From positions 1 through 24,467 of the forward strand of contig CAZEGC010000011.1 of the NCBI GenBank assembly GCA_964511635.1: a stretch of DNA of 24,467 bases. Reading direction: 5' to 3'. The position numbers and the translations under genes were made by a program. Source of the stretch: CAZEGC01 sp964511635 (GTDB taxonomy: Bacteria; Patescibacteriota; Saccharimonadia; Saccharimonadales; Saccharimonadaceae). Numbering within the stretch: position 1 is the first letter of the stretch; every line of letters begins with the position of its first letter. Below, in pieces: positions 1 through 8,085 of this stretch. The notes beneath the pieces were generated by a model. That model searched no databases and was not told the DNA's origin. It worked only from the letters and a program-made list of their open reading frames with translations.

Positions 1-75
1 GGGTGTGGCGCAGTTGGCTAGCGCGCGCGGTTTGGGACCGTGAGGTCGAAGGTTCAAGTCCTTTCACCCCGACCA
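1..75 (+). tRNA. tRNA-Pro (anticodon TGG), 5' end cut by the window edge
   Basis: The sequence folds as a tRNA: D-stem GCGC/GCGC, anticodon stem CGCGG/CCGTG around the loop TTTGGGA (31-37, anticodon TGG at 33-35), T-arm GAAGG-TTCAAGT-CCTTT, and acceptor 3' strand CACCCCG followed by A and an encoded CCA (73-75). Only five of the seven 5' acceptor bases (GGGTG) are present before the TG at tRNA positions 8-9, so two bases, predicted CG, lie outside the window. The anticodon reads CCA and, by wobble, other proline codons. Confidence 0.95.
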
Positions 76-83
76 CGAAAACA

Positions 84-106
84 GTCGAGCAGTGCTCGGC
101 TTTTTT
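84..106 (+). terminator. Intrinsic terminator after tRNA-Pro
   Basis: A 7-bp stem, GTCGAGC (84-90) with GCTCGGC (94-100), has a 3-nt loop and is followed by six T (101-106). It begins 8 nt after the tRNA CCA. The outer flanks CGAAAA and TTTTCG also pair, so the U-tract lies in an extended stem. Confidence 0.9.
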
Positions 107-178
107 CGTGCCTTGGTGAGTTTTGAAATCTCAAGTGAAGTCGGAGAGCGAGGCGAAAGTCTTCGCTTTATCCTCATC

Positions 179-187
179 TGCTATTAT
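179..187 (+). promoter_or_regulatory. Extended -10 promoter of the first pilin-like gene
   Basis: TGC-TATTAT (179-187) is an extended -10 element with no clear -35. It predicts transcription starting near 194, just before the AAGGAG ribosome-binding site (195-200) that serves the ATG at 210. Confidence 0.5.
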
Positions 188-209
188 AGATACTAAGGAG
201 AACTGTTAC

Positions 210-866
210 ATGAGCAGACACGAAGCAGGGTTCGGATTAATTGCAATCTTAGTTACCACAATAGCTCTTGCGGTTGCGGGCACGGCAAGCTGGTACGTAT
301 ATACGCAGCAAAACGTCGAACCAGAAGTTACTGAAGTTACTGAATCTGAAGAGACAACTAGCGAAAATCCATATAAACCATCGGGTGAAACCGCCAACTG
401 GGCGACTGAACGAAGCGCTAGATACAAATATAGCTACAGATACCCCCAGGGAGAAGGCTGGGAGTCTAAGCCGCCGGAAAAGGCACCGCATGCTGTCGGT
501 AGCCTGGGGGTTGGCAGTGTCAATTACACGCTTTGCGGACCAAACTGCGGCCTAGTCCTGTCTGTGGCTATATATCGTAGCGGCTCTGGTGCAGACCCAG
601 GGGAAACGTGGGGTGAAAAGCGAATGGAAAATAATAATTTTTATAAGTTAGCCTCAAAAAACACAACTGAAATCGACGGAGTTACAGGTACCAGATGGGA
701 GTATACCCCTGCTAGTAGTGATGTTTCTAATATTGTCTATTATTACTTCAGTCGAGATGACTTTAGCTATGCTTTTGAAGTTAACCTAAATGGGGCTTCT
801 AATCCAGATAAGGACTTTACTGAATACGGCGAAAAGATAATGGGAACACTGCAGTTTATTGACTAG
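210..866 (+). CDS. Type IV pilin-like protein (minor pilin or pseudopilin candidate)
   Basis: A 218-aa protein with a short basic leader ending in Gly before FGLIAILV, then a hydrophobic helix (about residues 9-30). This is the class III signal layout cleaved by a prepilin peptidase. The usual Glu at mature position 5 is Ala (FGLIA), which is uncommon for a major pilin and fits a minor or initiating subunit. A T/E-rich linker (about 34-57) precedes a globular region with a close Cys pair (C109, C113; CGPNC) that could form a disulfide loop. The ATG at 210 is chosen over the in-frame TTG at 123 because AAGGAG lies 9 nt upstream and the pilin leader then sits at the N-terminus. It stands alone and converges on the Nudix gene with a 2-bp gap. 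The pilin-like fold is inferred from the N-terminus only. Confidence 0.75.
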   Translation: MSRHEAGFGLIAILVTTIALAVAGTASWYVYTQQNVEPEVTEVTESEETTSENPYKPSGETANWATERSARYKYSYRYPQGEGWESKPPEKAPHAVGSLGVGSVNYTLCGPNCGLVLSVAIYRSGSGADPGETWGEKRMENNNFYKLASKNTTEIDGVTGTRWEYTPASSDVSNIVYYYFSRDDFSYAFEVNLNGASNPDKDFTEYGEKIMGTLQFID

Positions 867-868
867 CC

Positions 869-1348
869 CTAGAAAAGTTCAAAATAACTGACTGGCTCAC
901 CACTAATTAGTATGTCTTGAATTTTACCGTAACTAGGGCGCCTATCTGATAGTTTGGTAATTTTATCAAACGGCACCCAACGAGCTTCCTCAATTTCACC
1001 CTCACGTAGATTAAGCTCTCCCTTACCCTCAACTGTGGTCATAAAAAAGAAATGAAGTCGATCCATAAATCCGTAATGGGGTGCTACATACGATACCGCC
1101 AGAAATTTAGCATCCTCTGGGGCAACCACCAGCCCGACCTCTTCATTTGTTTCACGAATAGCCGCATCATACGGGGACTCAGACTCATCAACCACACCGC
1201 CCGGAAACGTCCAGTAGTCCTTGTAGGTTGCTTTGACCATAAGGACTGAGTCTCTGTGTCGAATAACCATGGCCGCACTAGCACGCTTGCTGGGAAGCGA
1301 GTTATACCACTGGCGCTCCTCATCTAGTGTGTAGCGTTTTTTTACCAT
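869..1348 (-). CDS. NUDIX hydrolase
   Basis: A 159-aa protein with a complete Nudix box at residues 51-72: G-x5-E-x7-R-E-x2-E-E-x-G, read as GVVDESE...RETNEEVG. The family hydrolyses nucleoside diphosphates linked to another group, and the box glutamates bind the metal. The substrate (oxidised nucleotides, nucleotide sugars, mRNA caps and so on) cannot be read from the box. The start lies 2 nt past the rny stop and has no ribosome-binding site, so it is probably translationally coupled to rny in one operon. A cytosolic role in nucleotide or RNA-end housekeeping is plausible. The length is normal for a single-domain member. Confidence 0.9.
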   Translation of the reverse strand: MVKKRYTLDEERQWYNSLPSKRASAAMVIRHRDSVLMVKATYKDYWTFPGGVVDESESPYDAAIRETNEEVGLVVAPEDAKFLAVSYVAPHYGFMDRLHFFFMTTVEGKGELNLREGEIEEARWVPFDKITKLSDRRPSYGKIQDILISGEPVSYFELF

Positions 1349-1350
1349 TT

Positions 1351-2862
1351 CTATTTAGCAAATTCGACGGCGCGCGTCTCGCGGATAACGTTAACCTTTA
1401 TAGTGCCTGGATACTGCATAGTACTTTCAATCTTAGTTGCGATATCGCGAGCTAGTTTTATAGCAGATAAATCATCGATCGACTTAGGGCTGACGATGAC
1501 TCGAACCTCACGCCCAGCACTAATTGCATATGCTTTGTCGATACCATCAAAGCTTCTGGCGACATTTTCTAAATCGCGCATTCGTTCTACAAAGTTTTCG
1601 GCACTAATATTTCTAGCCCCTGGTCGCGCCGCCGATAGAGCATCGACAACTCGAACCACAAGAGCCTCCGGAGTAGTGGCTTCGATATCGTCATGATGAG
1701 CTTCAATAGCGTGCACTATGTCGTCACTCATACCGTACTTTCGAGCTAGCTCGGCACCAATGTGATGATGTTTGCCTTCGACCTTATGGGTCACCGCCTT
1801 GCCTACGTCATGAAGTAGTGTGGCAGTTTTTGTAACGCGCACATTAGCACCGATTTCTTCGGCTATCATACCTGCTAGATGAGCCATTTCGGTGCTGTGA
1901 AGTAATACATTTTGACCATAACTAGTGCGGAACTTTAGCTCACCTAGTAGCTGCATCATTTCTTTTGGTATTCCGACTACACCGACTTCGCGAGCAGCGT
2001 CTTGGCCAGCACGAGTGACTTCTTTTTCAATTTGTTTTTCAGCTTTTGCAACCACCTCTTCAATTCGGCCTGGGTGAATCCGACCATCCTTCATCAGCAT
2101 CTCTAAAGTTACCCGTGCAACCTGGCGACGAATCGGATCGAAACTAGATAGGACTACCATACCAGGCGTATCATCCACGAGTATGTCCACCCCGGTGGCT
2201 CTTTGAAGCGCTTGAATATTACGACCTTCTTTGCCAATAATTCGGCCCTTCATCTCGTCATCAGCTAGCTTTAAAGCAGTAACTGTACGCTCAGCCGTAA
2301 CCTCACTGCTCATACGCTCCATGGCACTTAGTAGGATTGTCTGAGCTTTTTCCTCAGCCTCCTCCTGGACATCATTTTGCAGTTTACTAATTAAACCAAG
2401 CAAGTCATCCTTTATATCCCTTTCGGTCATTTGCATCAATTTTTCAGCTGCTTCAGACTTACTAAGTTTTGCAATTTTTTCTAATTTTTCTTGCTGACGC
2501 GAGCGGATAGCTCGAATCTCATCCTTTAGCTCCTCTATCTCGCTTTCGTCTTTACGAAGCTTTTCAGCCCTTTTATCGATTTCGTCTAATTTTTTATCTA
2601 AGGCAGCCTCACGATCGACTAGGCGGTTTTCAGTTTTTGCCCATTCTTTTCGACGTTCAGCCTCTTCTTTCTTCGCTTCGTTAGTAAGCTGCAGCGCATC
2701 GTCCTTGGCGGCCAAAACTATATCGCTAGCCTTGGTCTTAGCATCAGCGAGTGTTTGATCGGCTTGGTTTTTTCCATCAACCTGGCGGCGCTTTTCATAC
2801 GCTATGGCTCCACCAACGCCAAAAAATGCTCCAGCAAGAGCAATTACTATTGTCTCAATCAT
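1351..2862 (-). CDS. rny: Ribonuclease Y
   Basis: A 503-aa membrane-anchored endoribonuclease that starts mRNA decay. The order of parts is canonical: one N-terminal membrane helix (about 3-22), a long charged coiled coil (about 30-185), a KH RNA-binding domain with GRIIGKEGRN (206-215), then an HD domain with the metal ligands in LLHDVGK (H351, D352) and a downstream HHH (365-367) and EAHH. The length is close to the roughly 520 aa of Bacillus subtilis RNase Y. The ATG has a good ribosome-binding site (GGAAGGA, 6 nt spacing). The Nudix gene follows directly. The upstream region carries a 10-bp tandem repeat. Confidence 0.97.
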   Translation of the reverse strand: MIETIVIALAGAFFGVGGAIAYEKRRQVDGKNQADQTLADAKTKASDIVLAAKDDALQLTNEAKKEEAERRKEWAKTENRLVDREAALDKKLDEIDKRAEKLRKDESEIEELKDEIRAIRSRQQEKLEKIAKLSKSEAAEKLMQMTERDIKDDLLGLISKLQNDVQEEAEEKAQTILLSAMERMSSEVTAERTVTALKLADDEMKGRIIGKEGRNIQALQRATGVDILVDDTPGMVVLSSFDPIRRQVARVTLEMLMKDGRIHPGRIEEVVAKAEKQIEKEVTRAGQDAAREVGVVGIPKEMMQLLGELKFRTSYGQNVLLHSTEMAHLAGMIAEEIGANVRVTKTATLLHDVGKAVTHKVEGKHHHIGAELARKYGMSDDIVHAIEAHHDDIEATTPEALVVRVVDALSAARPGARNISAENFVERMRDLENVARSFDGIDKAYAISAGREVRVIVSPKSIDDLSAIKLARDIATKIESTMQYPGTIKVNVIRETRAVEFAK

Positions 2863-2926
2863 ATTTATTCCTTCCCCTAGACAACTGTGTCACTAACTAA
2901 CAGCAGAAAATAGCATCAAGTTATCT

Positions 2927-2946
2927 AAAAGTTTCAAAAAGTTTCA
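2927..2946. repeat. Perfect 10-bp tandem repeat upstream of rny
   Basis: AAAAGTTTCA occurs twice with no gap (2927-2936 and 2937-2946), 65-84 bp upstream of the rny start. One unit is about one helical turn, so a protein could bind both copies on the same DNA face. It lies in the 154-bp gap between rny and tsaB, which otherwise holds a terminator-like hairpin. Confidence 0.6.
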
Positions 2947-2972
2947 TTCATAGCCTATAAAAATAAATTTAT

Positions 2973-3000
2973 AAGCGCATACTTATTGTAGCGCTTTTTT
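2973..3000. terminator. Hairpin terminator downstream of tsaB, possibly bidirectional
   Basis: AAGCGC (2973-2978) pairs with GCGCTT (2991-2996), with an inner TAC/GTA extension. Read on the minus strand it follows the tsaB stop by about 20 nt and is followed by an A/T-rich run (ATAAATTTATTTTTAT). Read on the plus strand it ends in a clean T run (2995-3000), although no plus-strand gene precedes it. Confidence 0.6.
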
Positions 3001-3016
3001 CACCAACTTCGCAAGA

Positions 3017-3403
3017 CTACTTGCGTGGACTAGTTATATTTGCTTCGCCTCCATAATATGGCAACACAATTTGGTCGTTATCGCCGCGCTTTAGTCGATC
3101 AATTGCACGATCCTGCCAGCCTTCCTCGCGCTCGCCAACAACTGGAATCGCTTCTGCATCTGCGAGAGTGTTCATAACGGCCATACCAATGCGAAGCCCC
3201 GTAAAGCTACCCGGACCCTCAAACACTCCAATCCCCTGAATGTCGCGCCAAGTAAAATCAAGACTCTCAAGCGACTCTTCGATAAAACCAATCAGACCCC
3301 TAGCTAGTTCTCTATCGGCTTGCCAGCTAAACTCATTTCTGACGTCTTTGACTACGAGCGTCAGGTGGCAAGTTGGGGTAGAGGTATCAAGTAGCAGTAT
3401 CAC
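3017..3403 (-). CDS. tsaB: TsaB, short form (t6A tRNA modification)
   Basis: A 128-aa protein with the N-terminal ASKHA lobe of TsaB: the start MILLLDTST and the family signature GPGSFTGLRIG (63-73). TsaB partners with TsaD and TsaE to make N6-threonylcarbamoyladenosine in ANN-decoding tRNAs. Usual bacterial TsaB is about 220-240 aa, so most of the second lobe is absent. The reading frame ends cleanly at TAG followed by a terminator-like hairpin, so this looks like a natural short form, not a frameshift. The GTG start abuts the tsaE stop (TAG-GTG), with GAGGGG upstream inside tsaE. This is tight coupling with its functional partner. Confidence 0.9.
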   Translation of the reverse strand: MILLLDTSTPTCHLTLVVKDVRNEFSWQADRELARGLIGFIEESLESLDFTWRDIQGIGVFEGPGSFTGLRIGMAVMNTLADAEAIPVVGEREEGWQDRAIDRLKRGDNDQIVLPYYGGEANITSPRK

Positions 3404-3865
3404 CTAAAATAGCCCCTCAAGCAACTTGCTACTTGACGCGCCAGTAGCAGCTAGCTTAACTTCGCGTGCGGTTGAAGTTTCACTGTCTGGAATAATCTCA
3501 ATCGATAGTCGATCACTCGGCAGAGTACTTTTGACTGTTTCAGCCCACTCAATAATAACAATGTCACTACTGCTACCCATCATCTCTGATAACTCCATCT
3601 TTAAAATACCTGGGTCACTTAAGCGATAAAAATCATAGTGCGACAATCTAAGGCCGTCCCTAGCTTTGTATGTGCGCGAAATAGTAAAGGTTGGGCTTTG
3701 AATATCTTCGGCGACCTCCAAGCCCCGGGCTATGCCTTTTACCAGCGTAGTCTTTCCAGCACCGACGTCACCAACCAACTCGATGACTTCACCGCCACGC
3801 AGAAGGATTCCGATGCGAGCACCAAATTCTTGCATATGATTTACAGAAGAAATTTTTTTAATCAT
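3404..3865 (-). CDS. tsaE: TsaE, tRNA t6A biosynthesis ATPase
   Basis: A P-loop protein of the YjeE family with Walker A GDVGAGKTT (about 32-40 from this start), then SPTF and YDFYRL, which are typical TsaE blocks. It drives the TsaB-TsaD complex. Two in-frame ATGs are possible, at 3874 (156 aa) and 3865 (153 aa). The 3874 codon lies inside the predicted -10 box (TGTTATAATG), so a transcript from that promoter would begin close to 3866. This makes 3865 the likelier, leaderless start. Neither ATG has a good Shine-Dalgarno. tsaB follows without a gap. Confidence 0.9.
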   Translation of the reverse strand: MIKKISSVNHMQEFGARIGILLRGGEVIELVGDVGAGKTTLVKGIARGLEVAEDIQSPTFTISRTYKARDGLRLSHYDFYRLSDPGILKMELSEMMGSSSDIVIIEWAETVKSTLPSDRLSIEIIPDSETSTAREVKLAATGASSSKLLEGLF

Positions 3866-3872
3866 TTTCTTC

Positions 3873-3881
3873 ATTATAACA
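3873..3881 (-). promoter_or_regulatory. Extended -10 promoter of tsaE-tsaB
   Basis: The minus strand reads TGT-TATAAT (3881-3873), a consensus extended -10. It overlaps the upstream candidate ATG (3874) and leaves 7 nt before the second ATG (3865). It is back to back with the promoter of the next plus-strand gene. Confidence 0.55.
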
Positions 3882-3893
3882 AAGCTCGTGTTG

Positions 3894-3899
3894 TATAAT
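3894..3899 (+). promoter_or_regulatory. -10 box for the DUF5671-like gene and possibly the pilus block
   Basis: A perfect TATAAT with TG directly in front lies 26 nt before the ATG at 3926. No good -35 is visible. A ribosome-binding site AAGGA (3915-3919) follows with 6 nt spacing. Confidence 0.5.
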
Positions 3900-3925
3900 T
3901 AGCATAAGCTAAACAAGGATACCTT

Positions 3926-5026
3926 ATGCCAGAACTACGCGCCTTTATTAACCAAGCCCGTGAAAACGGCCTAAATAACGAGCAGATCAAAGAGGCTCTG
4001 CTGGCTAAAGGCTGGGACAAAAATATAATTGAAGTGGAGCTGCACGATATATCTGTGCCCACACCACCGCCGCCAACCACAGCATCCAACCAGCCTAAAA
4101 CCCCTAGCAGCTTGAAGCCTGCAGCTGACCGGGGTCCGTCAACTAGCCCCCTCTCATCAGCCTTGCACCACGTTTTGCTTTGGTTTTTTGCTGCTGCCTC
4201 ATCAATTGCTATTGGAGGAGTTGTAGCAACACTTTTTGGCGAAGAAATTTCATCCCGCGCTCTAGCTGCTATGATTGCGGTCACTGTCATTACAATAGTG
4301 CCTTACGCAGTATTATTCACCAGCTACCTGCGCCAGCTAAAGAAGTATCTCGACCTAGTTCCAGGTCGCGTATGGTCAATAATTACTATATGTATTCATA
4401 GCATTGGGGCACTGGTGTCAGCCATCACTGCAGTCATTACTGCAATAGTTGGTGACTCAAGTAGTGTCCTGACCGGTGCCATATTAATTTTAATTTTGAA
4501 CCTACTAATTGTAGCTACTTACTATTTTGCAACATTTGGCACTGCTCGCCCCGGTCTGCGTAAAAATATTCTAAAGCTCTACCTACCAGCAGTAATTATC
4601 CTACTAGGTAGCCTGTTTGTATTGTCCATTTTCAAACTCGGACCTGTTCGCAGCGACGAAGCATTGCGACACGACCTGGCTGCAACAGTCCATAATATAC
4701 GCGACTACACTACAGATAATAGCCGCCTGCCAGAGGCGCCGGCTAGCGACCTTATTGAGAACAGTGCGATAACCTACCGTATAAAATCTAGCAACACCTA
4801 CGAACTATGTGCTAATTTTTCAGTTGATCGTTCAGGTGACGAAGATTTGTCATATTATGAATCAGGCCGAGGATATACACTCTACGATAATTCAGTTTCT
4901 GAATATTCCTTCAGCTACAGTGACAATGCGGGCTGCTTTTTAGTACAAGCCGAGCATCTCAGGAGTCGATCTTCGCCATATAACGACTATGAAAATATGG
5001 ACCCAAGCCCGCTAGAATTCAACTAG
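3926..5026 (+). CDS. DUF5671-like multi-pass membrane protein with N-terminal helical module
   Basis: A 366-aa protein of unknown function. Residues 1-40 form a charged helical module (ELRAFINQARENGLNNEQIK...GWD) of a kind I associate with CPR membrane proteins. A proline-rich linker (43-80) follows. About five hydrophobic helices span roughly 83-235, resembling DUF5671. Residues 240-366 form an extracytoplasmic-looking tail: DEALRHDLAATVHNIRDYT, then TYELCANFS and a Y/S/D-rich end. That pattern resembles the C-terminal region of CPR pilin-like proteins. It directly precedes pilB with a 34-bp gap, so a pilus-linked role is possible but inferred. The start is supported by AAGGA. Confidence 0.65.
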   Translation: MPELRAFINQARENGLNNEQIKEALLAKGWDKNIIEVELHDISVPTPPPPTTASNQPKTPSSLKPAADRGPSTSPLSSALHHVLLWFFAAASSIAIGGVVATLFGEEISSRALAAMIAVTVITIVPYAVLFTSYLRQLKKYLDLVPGRVWSIITICIHSIGALVSAITAVITAIVGDSSSVLTGAILILILNLLIVATYYFATFGTARPGLRKNILKLYLPAVIILLGSLFVLSIFKLGPVRSDEALRHDLAATVHNIRDYTTDNSRLPEAPASDLIENSAITYRIKSSNTYELCANFSVDRSGDEDLSYYESGRGYTLYDNSVSEYSFSYSDNAGCFLVQAEHLRSRSSPYNDYENMDPSPLEFN

Positions 5027-5046
5027 CACATTGCTAGCCTCTTTAG

Positions 5047-5052
5047 TACAAT
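5047..5052 (+). promoter_or_regulatory. Candidate -10 box giving a leaderless pilB transcript
   Basis: TACAAT lies 8 nt before the ATG at 5061. There is no Shine-Dalgarno before that ATG, and the preceding gene ends at 5026. A -35 is not convincing. Confidence 0.4.
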
Positions 5053-5060
5053 ATAAGCAT

Positions 5061-6839
5061 ATGCACATTTCTGACAACACGATTGAAGCGCTGCTCGAGC
5101 GCAATAGTATTACTAACGAAGAACAACTAGCACTTCTTAAGAAAGAAGCGTCTAGCTCTAATCGTTCACTTCAGGACGTTATACTAAAAGAGCAGCTAAT
5201 TGATGATGAGTCATTAGTGAAGCTATTTGCAGATTATGCCGATATTCCCTTTATCAAACTCGACCCAAGAGAAATTCCAGAAGAAGCTTTGAATCTTATA
5301 CCTGAGCGAATTGCCAGGCAATATAACGCAGTGCTGTTCAAGGTTGATGAAAACGGCACCAGGCACCTGGCAATGGAAGACCCTGATGACGTCCAGGCTG
5401 TCGACTTTATCCAGAAAGAAATCGGTAAAGAAACCATAATCTACGTCGCAACTCGCGACAACATATTGACATGCTTAGAAAATTATCGTGGAGATGTCAA
5501 CAAAGAACTGAGCGATGTCATCGACACCCAGCGGCTAGAGGGCGAAGAAAAGTTAACAACAGATGAAGAGCTGGCCGAAGATTCCCCTATCGCCCAAACC
5601 GTTAACTTGCTACTAGAGTACGCGATCCGATCTAATGCTAGCGATATCCACATTGAACCCCGTGAAGATTTTGTTCAAGTGCGCTACCGAATTGACGGAG
5701 TGCTGCAAGAAGTTAATCAGCTGCCCAGAAACGTACTTGGTGCTCTAATTAGTCGAGTTAAGATTCTTTCCAACCTCAAGATTGACGAGCGGCGCGTCCC
5801 GCAAGATGGTAGGTTCAAGATTCGTGTGGCTGGGAAACGATACGCCCTGCGTGTATCAACCCTGCCCATCTCAGACGGCGAGAAAGTAGTTATGCGTATA
5901 CTAAACGAGAGCACCCAAGCGGTCGGCTTGGAAGACCTTGGCTACTGGGGCACTTCACTAGAAACGATAACAAATGCATTTACGCAGCCAACTGGAATGA
6001 TTTTAGTGACTGGCCCAACGGGATCCGGTAAGTCCACTAGTTTATTTAGTATTCTTACAATTCTTAACACCCCTGACGTTAATATTTCTACCATCGAAGA
6101 TCCAATTGAATATAAAATCCCAGGTGTCAATCAAACTCAAACCAACGCTAAGGCTGGCATGACATTTGCCGGTGGGCTGCGTGCATTACTGCGTCAAGAT
6201 CCAAACATTATTATGATCGGTGAGATACGTGACGGCGAAACCGCCAACCTAGGCGTCCAGGCCGCCCTAACTGGTCACCTGGTATTTAGCACCCTACACA
6301 CCAACAATGCTGCCACCACCTTGCCGCGTTTACTTGATATGGGCATTGAGCCCTTTTTGATCGCCAGTACCGTTCAGGCTGTTGTCGGTCAGCGACTAGT
6401 GCGAAAACTATGCCCGCTGTGCCGCATCAGCTACAAGCCAGAGCCCAAAGAAACCGAAGCAGTTATGAGGATGTTTGGCATGGTTGGCGATAAAAGCTTT
6501 GCATATTTGCAGGAGCTAGAGCAGAATGCAAAAAATCAAGGCATTGGCGGCGATGCCGCTCTCAGTATCGAGGCGGGGACATTTGCGCGTCTGTGGAAGG
6601 CGGCTCCTGATGGCTGCGAAGACTGCAATAATACTGGCTACCGAGGGCGACTAGGTATATACGAAGTGCTAGGCAACTCACGGCCAATCCAGCAGCTTAT
6701 TATTAGCAACGCCACCAGTAATCAAATCCAGGACCAGGCTATATCCGAAGGCATGCTAACAATGCAAATGGATGGGTTTATAAAAGCCCTCCGAGGGTCT
6801 ACTACCATCGAAGAGGTGCTGAGGGTTACAAAGGAATAA
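5061..6839 (+). CDS. pilB: Type IV pilus assembly ATPase PilB (GspE family)
   Basis: The hexameric cytoplasmic ATPase that powers pilus extension. Numbered from the ATG at 5061 (592 aa): an N-terminal MshEN/GspE-N domain (about 1-145), a linker, then the ATPase core with ASDIHIEPR, Walker A GPTGSGKST (318-326), Asp box TIEDPIEY and Walker B MIGEIRD. A zinc site is formed by two CxxC pairs (C451/C454 and C519/C522), separated by a longish 64-residue insert. It is PilB rather than PilT because it keeps the N-terminal domain and the Zn site. The ATG at 5061 is preferred to the in-frame TTG at 5031, whose extra residues do not resemble the family. pilC follows 4 bp later. Confidence 0.96.
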   Translation: MHISDNTIEALLERNSITNEEQLALLKKEASSSNRSLQDVILKEQLIDDESLVKLFADYADIPFIKLDPREIPEEALNLIPERIARQYNAVLFKVDENGTRHLAMEDPDDVQAVDFIQKEIGKETIIYVATRDNILTCLENYRGDVNKELSDVIDTQRLEGEEKLTTDEELAEDSPIAQTVNLLLEYAIRSNASDIHIEPREDFVQVRYRIDGVLQEVNQLPRNVLGALISRVKILSNLKIDERRVPQDGRFKIRVAGKRYALRVSTLPISDGEKVVMRILNESTQAVGLEDLGYWGTSLETITNAFTQPTGMILVTGPTGSGKSTSLFSILTILNTPDVNISTIEDPIEYKIPGVNQTQTNAKAGMTFAGGLRALLRQDPNIIMIGEIRDGETANLGVQAALTGHLVFSTLHTNNAATTLPRLLDMGIEPFLIASTVQAVVGQRLVRKLCPLCRISYKPEPKETEAVMRMFGMVGDKSFAYLQELEQNAKNQGIGGDAALSIEAGTFARLWKAAPDGCEDCNNTGYRGRLGIYEVLGNSRPIQQLIISNATSNQIQDQAISEGMLTMQMDGFIKALRGSTTIEEVLRVTKE

Positions 6840-6843
6840 TATT

Positions 6844-8073
6844 ATGACAAAGTTTGCTTACGTTGCTATCACACAAGACAATAAGCCTGTATCAGGTATT
6901 CATGAAGCCACCGAGCGACTGGCAGTCATTGACTCGTTAATCAAGCAAGGGCTACATCCAGTTGAGATATCTGAAGCCTCTAAAGTCCCGTCTGGATTCA
7001 GCCTCAAATTACTTCATTCTAATAAGATTAAGTCTGATGATATCGTTATATTCACTCGACAACTAAGTGCGATGGTTGGCGCTGGTGTTCCACTGCTACG
7101 AGCTTTAACCACCATGGCGGGCCACACCGCCAGCCCCGGACTTAAGCAAGTGCTCACTACTGTTATTCAAGACATAGAAAGCGGCATGTCACTCGGTGAG
7201 GCGCTGGCAAGTCATCCCAATACGTTTAACGATGTTTACGTAAACATGGTAAACGCTGGAGAAGCGGCCGGCATCTTAGACGAGATCTTAAATCGCTTAG
7301 CCTTGCAGCAGGAAAAAAACGCTACCATCCGAAAAAAAGTTAAAAGTGCCATGGCCTATCCGGCAGTACTGATGGTGATTACAGTGCTAGCTTTTTTTGG
7401 TTTAATGCTATTTGTTATACCTCAAATTGGAGAAATTTTAACAGACCTTGGTGGAGAGGATGCAGAACTCCCGGCACTGACCCAAGCCATGCTAGCAATT
7501 AGTGACTTCATACGAAACTTTTGGTTTATTGTCATCCCTAGTATATTTGGATTGTTTTATCTGTTTATACGCTACATTCGCACACCGACCGGAAAACTGC
7601 AGTTCCATACAATTGTCTTAAAAATCCCCATCCTAAGCACCATCATTAAAAAGGTGGCTGTGGCTCGGTTTGCTAGGACATTTGCATCGCTAATGGGCGC
7701 AGGCGTTGCTGTACTAGAGGCGCTTGACGTGACTGGTAGGGCAATTGGAAACAAGATTTATGAAAGATCCTTAACTGCCGCAGCTGACAACATAAAAAAC
7801 GGTGACCCGCTATCTAGCATAATAGAACGCGAAGAAGAGCTGTTTCCAGCTATCGTCGCTCAAATGCTAGCAGTCGGAGAGGAAACCGGCCAGACTGAGG
7901 CCGTCCTAGGAAAGGTTGCTGCTTTTTACGAAGAAGAGGTCGACGTAGCTATCGGTGGACTCAGTTCGATTATCGAGCCTGTAATGATTGTAATTATGGG
8001 TAGCATGGTAGGTTTAATTGCTGCCAGCGTCATGGGGCCAATTGCAGGCCTAGCGCAGAACATTCAAGGCTAG
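6844..8073 (+). CDS. pilC: Type IV pilus inner-membrane platform protein PilC (GspF family)
   Basis: A 409-aa protein with the duplicated T2SS-F domain. The first copy starts at IFTRQLSAMVGAGVPLLRAL (about residue 68) and the second at VARFARTFASLMGAGV (about 275). Membrane helices lie near 168-192, 220-242 and 375-400. It couples PilB ATP hydrolysis to pilin insertion. AAGGA lies 8 nt before the ATG, overlapping the end of pilB, so the two are co-translated. The length is typical for the family. Confidence 0.96.
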   Translation: MTKFAYVAITQDNKPVSGIHEATERLAVIDSLIKQGLHPVEISEASKVPSGFSLKLLHSNKIKSDDIVIFTRQLSAMVGAGVPLLRALTTMAGHTASPGLKQVLTTVIQDIESGMSLGEALASHPNTFNDVYVNMVNAGEAAGILDEILNRLALQQEKNATIRKKVKSAMAYPAVLMVITVLAFFGLMLFVIPQIGEILTDLGGEDAELPALTQAMLAISDFIRNFWFIVIPSIFGLFYLFIRYIRTPTGKLQFHTIVLKIPILSTIIKKVAVARFARTFASLMGAGVAVLEALDVTGRAIGNKIYERSLTAAADNIKNGDPLSSIIEREEELFPAIVAQMLAVGEETGQTEAVLGKVAAFYEEEVDVAIGGLSSIIEPVMIVIMGSMVGLIAASVMGPIAGLAQNIQG

Positions 8074-8085
8074 GGATAAAATCTA

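Noticed and set aside
153..170. Hairpin GCGAA-AGTC-TTCGC followed by TTT as a second terminator after tRNA-Pro
   Set aside because: The stem is only 5 bp with three T, and a strong terminator already lies at 84-106.
3874..4290. 138-aa minus-strand frame opposite the 3926 gene
   Set aside because: It is antisense to a convincing membrane protein with its own promoter and ribosome-binding site, and has no recognisable domain.
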